Below are positions 6,499 to 9,755 of a stretch of 9,755 nucleotides of DNA, one piece after another. Position numbers and translations under genes: made by a program. This DNA comes from Methanosarcinales archaeon. Lineage in GTDB: Archaea > Halobacteriota > Methanosarcinia > Methanosarcinales > Methanosarcinaceae. The notes under the pieces are model-generated. The model was not told the DNA's origin, did not search any database, and worked only from the letters and a program-made list of their open reading frames with translations. Positions within the stretch are counted from its first letter, which is position 1; each line of letters starts with the position of its first letter. Where the stretch lies: contig JAAXQB010000091.1 in the NCBI GenBank assembly GCA_012329085.1, forward strand, positions 1 through 9,755, written 5' to 3'.

Positions 6499-6882
6499 TT
6501 GAATCAATTAACTAAAAATGAAAAACAAGAATCTATAGAAATAAAAGATCAAACTCCCGATCCTACAATAACTGTCAAAAAAACACCTGAAAAAGAAAAA
6601 CAAGATCGTATTATAGACATAGTAAAAAATGCAATGTCTGCAGTTATGGGCATAATACTTGGAGTTATAATATTCATTCTTTTTAGTATGACACCAACAC
6701 CGTACGGATTTAACTGGTTTTCCACCATAGGAACAATAATCTTGGTATCATATGCAATACTAAAAATAGTATTTCCCTTCTTTGGAATTGACACAACTAA
6801 ATTTGGATTTAAAGGATGGTTTTCTACTGAATTCATCGTTGTAGTTTTTTGTTTTATAACATGGACTTTTTTATTAAATTGA
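6499..6882 (+). CDS. EMC6-like archaeal membrane protein
   Basis: A protein of 127 residues starting at TTG with a good Shine-Dalgarno. Residues 1-43 are a charged, probably cytoplasmic tail rich in Lys, Glu and Asp. Three hydrophobic segments follow: about 44-64 (NAMSAVMGIILGVIIFIL), 73-95 (WFSTIGTIILVSYAILKIVF) and 108-126 (FSTEFIVVVFCFITWTFLLN). Three-helix order, size and the final F...TWTFLLN, which resembles the F...LFWTFLYG end of eukaryotic EMC6, suggest the archaeal EMC6-like family. EMC6 is a core part of the ER membrane-protein insertase; a role in membrane protein insertion here is inference. It lies 53 bp behind tRNA-Lys and may be cotranscribed with it. Alternative: an unrelated small three-helix protein. 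No broken residues are seen; Met1 is from the TTG. Confidence 0.6.
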   Translation: MNQLTKNEKQESIEIKDQTPDPTITVKKTPEKEKQDRIIDIVKNAMSAVMGIILGVIIFILFSMTPTPYGFNWFSTIGTIILVSYAILKIVFPFFGIDTTKFGFKGWFSTEFIVVVFCFITWTFLLN

Positions 6883-6890
6883 ATGTTCTT

Positions 6891-6900
6891 TATTTTTTTC
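6891..6900 (+). terminator. T-tract terminator after the EMC6-like gene
   Basis: TATTTTTTTC (seven T in a row) begins about ten bases after the TGA stop. Such tracts end transcription in many archaea without a hairpin. Confidence 0.45.
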
Positions 6901-7001
6901 TAATTGTGTGTGTGCTTGATAAATATTTATTAGATATTTATTACATGCCATTATAATTTTTTTAATTTAAATTAAATTGAAAATGCAAACATAATTTAAT
7001 T

Positions 7002-7056
7002 TTTAATAGCTCGTTTGGAACAAACGAGCGTTTGCACATTCAGAATGAATGGGCAT
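7002..7056. repeat. Double palindromic element between EMC6-like gene and abce1
   Basis: Two palindromes lie in one element. GCTCGTTTG (7009-7017) and CAAACGAGC (7021-7029) pair perfectly around GAA, then GTTT, then GCACATTCA (7034-7042) and TGAATGGGC (7046-7054) around GAA with one mismatch. The lead TTTTAATA is shared with the copies at 6025 and 9696 (reverse). The arms differ from each other while the pairing is kept. Confidence 0.85.
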
Positions 7057-7388
7057 TATTTGATTACTTTAAAATAAAAATCTATTTAAAAATTATGTTA
7101 TTCACAATATGAAATAACTCGTTCATTTTTAAATATGTGTATATTTTTATGAAAAAATATCAATTATTTTAAATTATATTTGAAACATGAGTATTAAATG
7201 AAAAGTTCCAAATTTAGCATTAATATTAATAAATTATATTTTTTATTAAAATTCTAAAAGTAGAGAATATTTTTCGATATAGAACTAAAACAATTCTCGA
7301 AGGAAATATATACAACAGTGAAATTAACTATAAAAGAAAAAAAGGATAGATTTTAGCAAAATACATAAAAGATAGAATGGTGTTAATA
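7057..7388. other. A/T-rich spacer, no gene supported
   Basis: No intact gene. A GTG at 7318 preceded by AGGA opens only 12 codons before TAG. GAGAAT (7263-7268) and ATTCTC (7293-7298) form a distant inverted repeat; nothing else stands out. Confidence 0.3.
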
Positions 7389-7457
7389 AAAAATCTGCGA
7401 AAGCTTGCAGGTATAAGATTTAAAGAACAAACGCTAAATTATAATATATATACATAA
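7389..7457 (+). repeat. Single copy of the 74-bp repeat upstream of abce1
   Basis: This stretch matches the reverse complement of the carA upstream units. AAAAATCTGCG is shared, then after a variable 11-12 bases TATAAGATTTAAA, AACAAAC, CTAAATTATAAT and TATAT follow in the same order with only a few changes and one extra G. It ends about 54 bp before the abce1 ATG, in the same orientation relative to its gene as the carA units. Confidence 0.8.
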
Positions 7458-7491
7458 AATAAAAAAATATGACACAATTCATTAATATATT
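7438..7491 (+). promoter_or_regulatory. Candidate abce1 TATA boxes
   Basis: Two candidates exist. AATTATAATATATATAC (7437-7452) would give a start near 7470 and a leader of about 40 nt. TTAATATATT (7482-7491) is centred 25 bp before the ATG and would give a leaderless transcript. The latter fits the absence of a Shine-Dalgarno sequence before the ATG. Confidence 0.35.
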
Positions 7492-7510
7492 TGAAAATAA
7501 AAGATTTTAA

Positions 7511-9298
7511 ATGAGAATAGCAATTTTAAATAGAGATAGATGCCAGCCACGTCAATGCAGTCACGAATGTGAAAAATATTGCCCAAGAGTTAGAACTGGC
7601 GATGAAACCATTGTATTTGAAGGTGATAATAAACCTATATTTTCAGAAGAGTTATGTATTGGGTGTGGAATATGCGTCCATAGATGTCCATTTAAGGCAA
7701 TCATGATTATAAATTTGCCTGATGCACTTGATAAACCAATTCATAGATATGGTGTAAACGAATTTGCATTATATGGACTTCCAATTCCTTCAAAAAAAAA
7801 TATCGCAGGAATTCTTGGACCAAACGGTATTGGAAAAAGTACAGCCATTAAAATTTTATCAGGTACGCTCATTCCAAATCTTGGGCAGGAAAATAAAAAA
7901 GAAGGGGATTGGGATACTGTGCTTGAACATTTCGCAGGCTCTTATCTTTATGATTATTTTAAAGATCTTGCAGATGACAAAGTTAAAGTTTCTCAAAAGC
8001 CCCAATATATTGATTTCATTCCAAAAGTATTTAAAGGAAAAGTATGCGACCTTCTTGAAAAAACAGATGAAAGAGGCGTATTAGATGAACTAATATCTGA
8101 CCTTGAACTAACACACATAATTAATAGGTCTGTTGCAGATTTAAGTGGTGGAGAATTACAAAGAGTTGCAATTGCGGCATGTGCAGCAAAGGATGCAGAT
8201 TTATATTTTTTTGATGAATTAAGCCCATATCTTGACATATATCAGAGAATTAATTGTGTAAAAATTATACAAAATTTATCTTTGGAAAAATCAATTCTTG
8301 TAGTTGAACATGACCTTGCAATACTTGATATGCTTGCAGATATTATTCATGTGGGATATGGAGTTGCAGGTGGGTATGGGGTAATAACACCTCCAAAGAG
8401 TGTAAGAATTGGAATTAATCAATATCTTAAAGGATTTTTGAAAGAAGAAAATGTTAGAATTCGATCCGATGCAATTAAATTTGAAATTCACCCTCCAAGA
8501 ATTGAAACTGATATTGACACTATTATTGAACATGGTGCCATTAAAAAGCAATATAAAAATAAAGATACGAGTACCAGTTTTTCACTTAAAGTAAATGCTG
8601 GCTCTTTAAAAGAAGGAGAAGTTATTGGAATTGTTGGACCAAATGGAATTGGAAAATCTACTTATTTAAAAATTCTTGCAGGAGAGATACAAGCAGATGA
8701 AGGAACCCTGGGTGCAGACCTTAAAATTTCTTACAAACCGCAATATATTAAAGCCGATATTCCTATACAAGTTAAATATTTTTTGCAGAAAGTTTCACCA
8801 CAATTTCACACAAGTTATTATCAAGCAGAAATTTCAAATCCATTACAACTTGAAGTATTGTATGAAAAGCAAGTATCTGAATTAAGTGGCGGAGAATTGC
8901 AAAGAGTTGCAATTGCGGCATGTCTAAGCAAGGATGCTGACTTATACATTCTTGATGAACCAAGTGCACATTTAGATGTAGAGCAACGATCTCTTGCAAC
9001 AAAAGCAATAAAGCGGTTTGCAGAAAATAATAAAAAGACTGCAATGGTTGTTGATCACGATATTTATATGATTGATATGTTAAGTGAAAGACTAATTGTA
9101 TTTGAAGGGGAGCCTGCTATTTGGGGGGAGGCACATGGTCCATTTAGCATGCAAGATGGAATGAATAAATTTCTATCAAATCTTGATATTACTTTTAGAA
9201 GAGATGAAGATACGATTCGACCAAGAGTGAATAAAAAAAATTCTCGGCTTGATAAGGAGCAAAAAACAAAAGGTGAGTATTATTATTACAAGTATTAA
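7511..9298 (+). CDS. abce1: Ribosome-recycling ATPase ABCE1/Rli1
   Basis: Cytoplasmic ABC-type ATPase that splits ribosomes after termination together with aRF1 or Pelota, and is found in archaea and eukaryotes only. Within 595 residues: an N-terminal ferredoxin-like domain with Cys11, 16, 20, 24 and Cys49, 52, 55, 59 for two 4Fe-4S clusters; NBD1 with Walker A GPNGIGKST (103-111), signature LSGGELQ (211), Walker B Asp235/Glu236 and His267; NBD2 with Walker A (376-384), LSGGELQ (458), Asp482/Glu483 and His516; and a C-terminal tail with FRRDEDTIRPRVNKKNSRLDKEQK as in methanogen homologues. All catalytic residues are present. NBD1 has DELSPYLD where NBD2 has DEPSAHLD; a non-Pro residue there may be lineage-typical. 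The ATG at 7511 is the natural family start (MRIAILNRDRC). No Shine-Dalgarno is visible. Monocistronic, with repeats on both sides. Confidence 0.98.
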   Translation: MRIAILNRDRCQPRQCSHECEKYCPRVRTGDETIVFEGDNKPIFSEELCIGCGICVHRCPFKAIMIINLPDALDKPIHRYGVNEFALYGLPIPSKKNIAGILGPNGIGKSTAIKILSGTLIPNLGQENKKEGDWDTVLEHFAGSYLYDYFKDLADDKVKVSQKPQYIDFIPKVFKGKVCDLLEKTDERGVLDELISDLELTHIINRSVADLSGGELQRVAIAACAAKDADLYFFDELSPYLDIYQRINCVKIIQNLSLEKSILVVEHDLAILDMLADIIHVGYGVAGGYGVITPPKSVRIGINQYLKGFLKEENVRIRSDAIKFEIHPPRIETDIDTIIEHGAIKKQYKNKDTSTSFSLKVNAGSLKEGEVIGIVGPNGIGKSTYLKILAGEIQADEGTLGADLKISYKPQYIKADIPIQVKYFLQKVSPQFHTSYYQAEISNPLQLEVLYEKQVSELSGGELQRVAIAACLSKDADLYILDEPSAHLDVEQRSLATKAIKRFAENNKKTAMVVDHDIYMIDMLSERLIVFEGEPAIWGEAHGPFSMQDGMNKFLSNLDITFRRDEDTIRPRVNKKNSRLDKEQKTKGEYYYYKY

Positions 9299-9474
9299 TG
9301 CAATAAAAATTTAATTTTTAAATGTGTGTTGTAAGCCAACAAAGGTAATTTAGATGTGCTGTTGTTAACTAAATTATGCTAAATAAAAAAATTAATTCTT
9401 ATAATATTATTGAAATACATTTGCATTTATACATTGAATTGTTAAGCTATTAATAATTTTTATCAAATTTTGTC
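9299..9474. other. Spacer after abce1
   Basis: No gene is seen. TAATTTAG (9346-9353) and CTAAATTA (9369-9376) form a perfect 8-bp stem with a 15-nt loop, which may belong to the 3' end of the abce1 transcript. A short T run lies at 9315-9319. Confidence 0.35.
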
Positions 9475-9530
9475 TATCAAAAATCAAAGATTTTTTCTAA
9501 CGCACATTCATTCTGAATGTGCTATTAAAA
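9475..9530 (+). repeat. Palindromic element, intergenic twin of the carA insert
   Basis: AAAAATC (9479-9485) and GATTTTT (9489-9495) pair around AAA; GCACATTCA (9502-9510) and TGAATGTGC (9514-9522) pair around TTC, followed by TATTAAAA. Over about 50 bp it differs from the copy inside carA at a single base. Read in the frame used by carA it encodes IKNQRFFLTHIHSECAIK without a stop. Confidence 0.9.
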
Positions 9531-9619
9531 ATATATTTTAAGTGAGTTTTAATATAGATGAATTAATATTAACTATAACTAAGATTTAATGAAATGCCAC
9601 CTCATTTTTTTTAAGAGTA

Positions 9620-9703
9620 AGCAAACGCTTGTTCGTTCCGAACGAGCTATCAAAAATCAAAGATTTTTTCATACGCTCGTTTGTTCCAAACGAGCTATTA
9701 AAA
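9620..9703 (+). repeat. Two adjoining palindromic elements at the right edge
   Basis: GCTTGTTCG (9627-9635) and CGAACGAGC (9639-9647) pair around TTC with one G-T type mismatch. Directly after TAT come AAAAATC (9652-9658) and GATTTTT (9662-9668) around AAA, then GCTCGTTTG (9675-9683) and CAAACGAGC (9687-9695) around TTC, then TATTAAAATTTTC. The lead GCAAACGC at 9621 is the reverse of the GCGTTTGC that follows the palindrome at 1014 and 7029. The elements share orientation with the copy at 9475. Confidence 0.88.
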
Positions 9704-9755
9704 TTTTCCTCTATGCATATAAAATATCAATCTTTCATAGATGAATGATTTTTAC

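Noticed and set aside
6549..6836. Minus-strand open frame opposite the EMC6-like gene
   Set aside because: It lacks a ribosome binding site, while the plus-strand gene has a strong one and clear membrane segments.
7350..7457. A frame-shifted peptide (7318-7356 then 7356-7457) that reads like a protein fragment
   Set aside because: Most of it overlaps the stretch homologous to the 74-bp carA upstream repeat, which explains its sequence without coding.

Overview
The window comes from a low-GC archaeon, most likely a methanogen-type euryarchaeon near the Methanosarcinales. The evidence is a full-length ABCE1/Rli1 ribosome-recycling ATPase, which bacteria lack, an EMC6-like three-helix membrane protein, A/T-rich TATA-type promoter candidates, a tRNA without an encoded CCA end, and the overall protein similarity. 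The lineage is inferred from remembered family features, not from a search.

Layout. Bases 2-424 hold the 3' end of a substrate-binding protein of a cobalamin/iron-chelate ABC importer (+), followed by hairpins. Bases 425-1194 hold no intact gene: there is a decayed IS5-type transposase tail (-) and a palindromic/tandem repeat cluster. On the minus strand, carA (5645-4512) and carB (4515-1195) form a tight operon with an ATGA overlap and encode the two subunits of carbamoyl-phosphate synthetase. Upstream of carA lie three tandem 74-bp repeats. On the plus strand follow tRNA-Lys(CUU), the EMC6-like gene starting at TTG, a 628-bp spacer with repeats, then abce1 (7511-9298). A repeat-rich spacer closes the window.

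The most interesting content is a family of short palindromic elements (9-bp arms, a 3-nt GAA/TTC loop, often with a second small A/T hairpin). At least seven palindromes lie between genes. One nearly identical copy sits inside carA, where it adds about 17 residues before the glutaminase domain, and a diverged copy sits in the N-terminal extension of carB. Both are read in the same frame (NQR...THI.S). This recalls the Rickettsia palindromic elements that are tolerated inside proteins, but here in an archaeon and in both subunits of one enzyme. A second repeat family, the 74-bp unit, lies upstream of carA in three copies, and a related single copy lies upstream of abce1 in the same orientation relative to the gene.

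The genes are housekeeping: arginine/pyrimidine precursor synthesis, translation, membrane biogenesis and nutrient uptake. No defence system, CRISPR array or prophage is visible.
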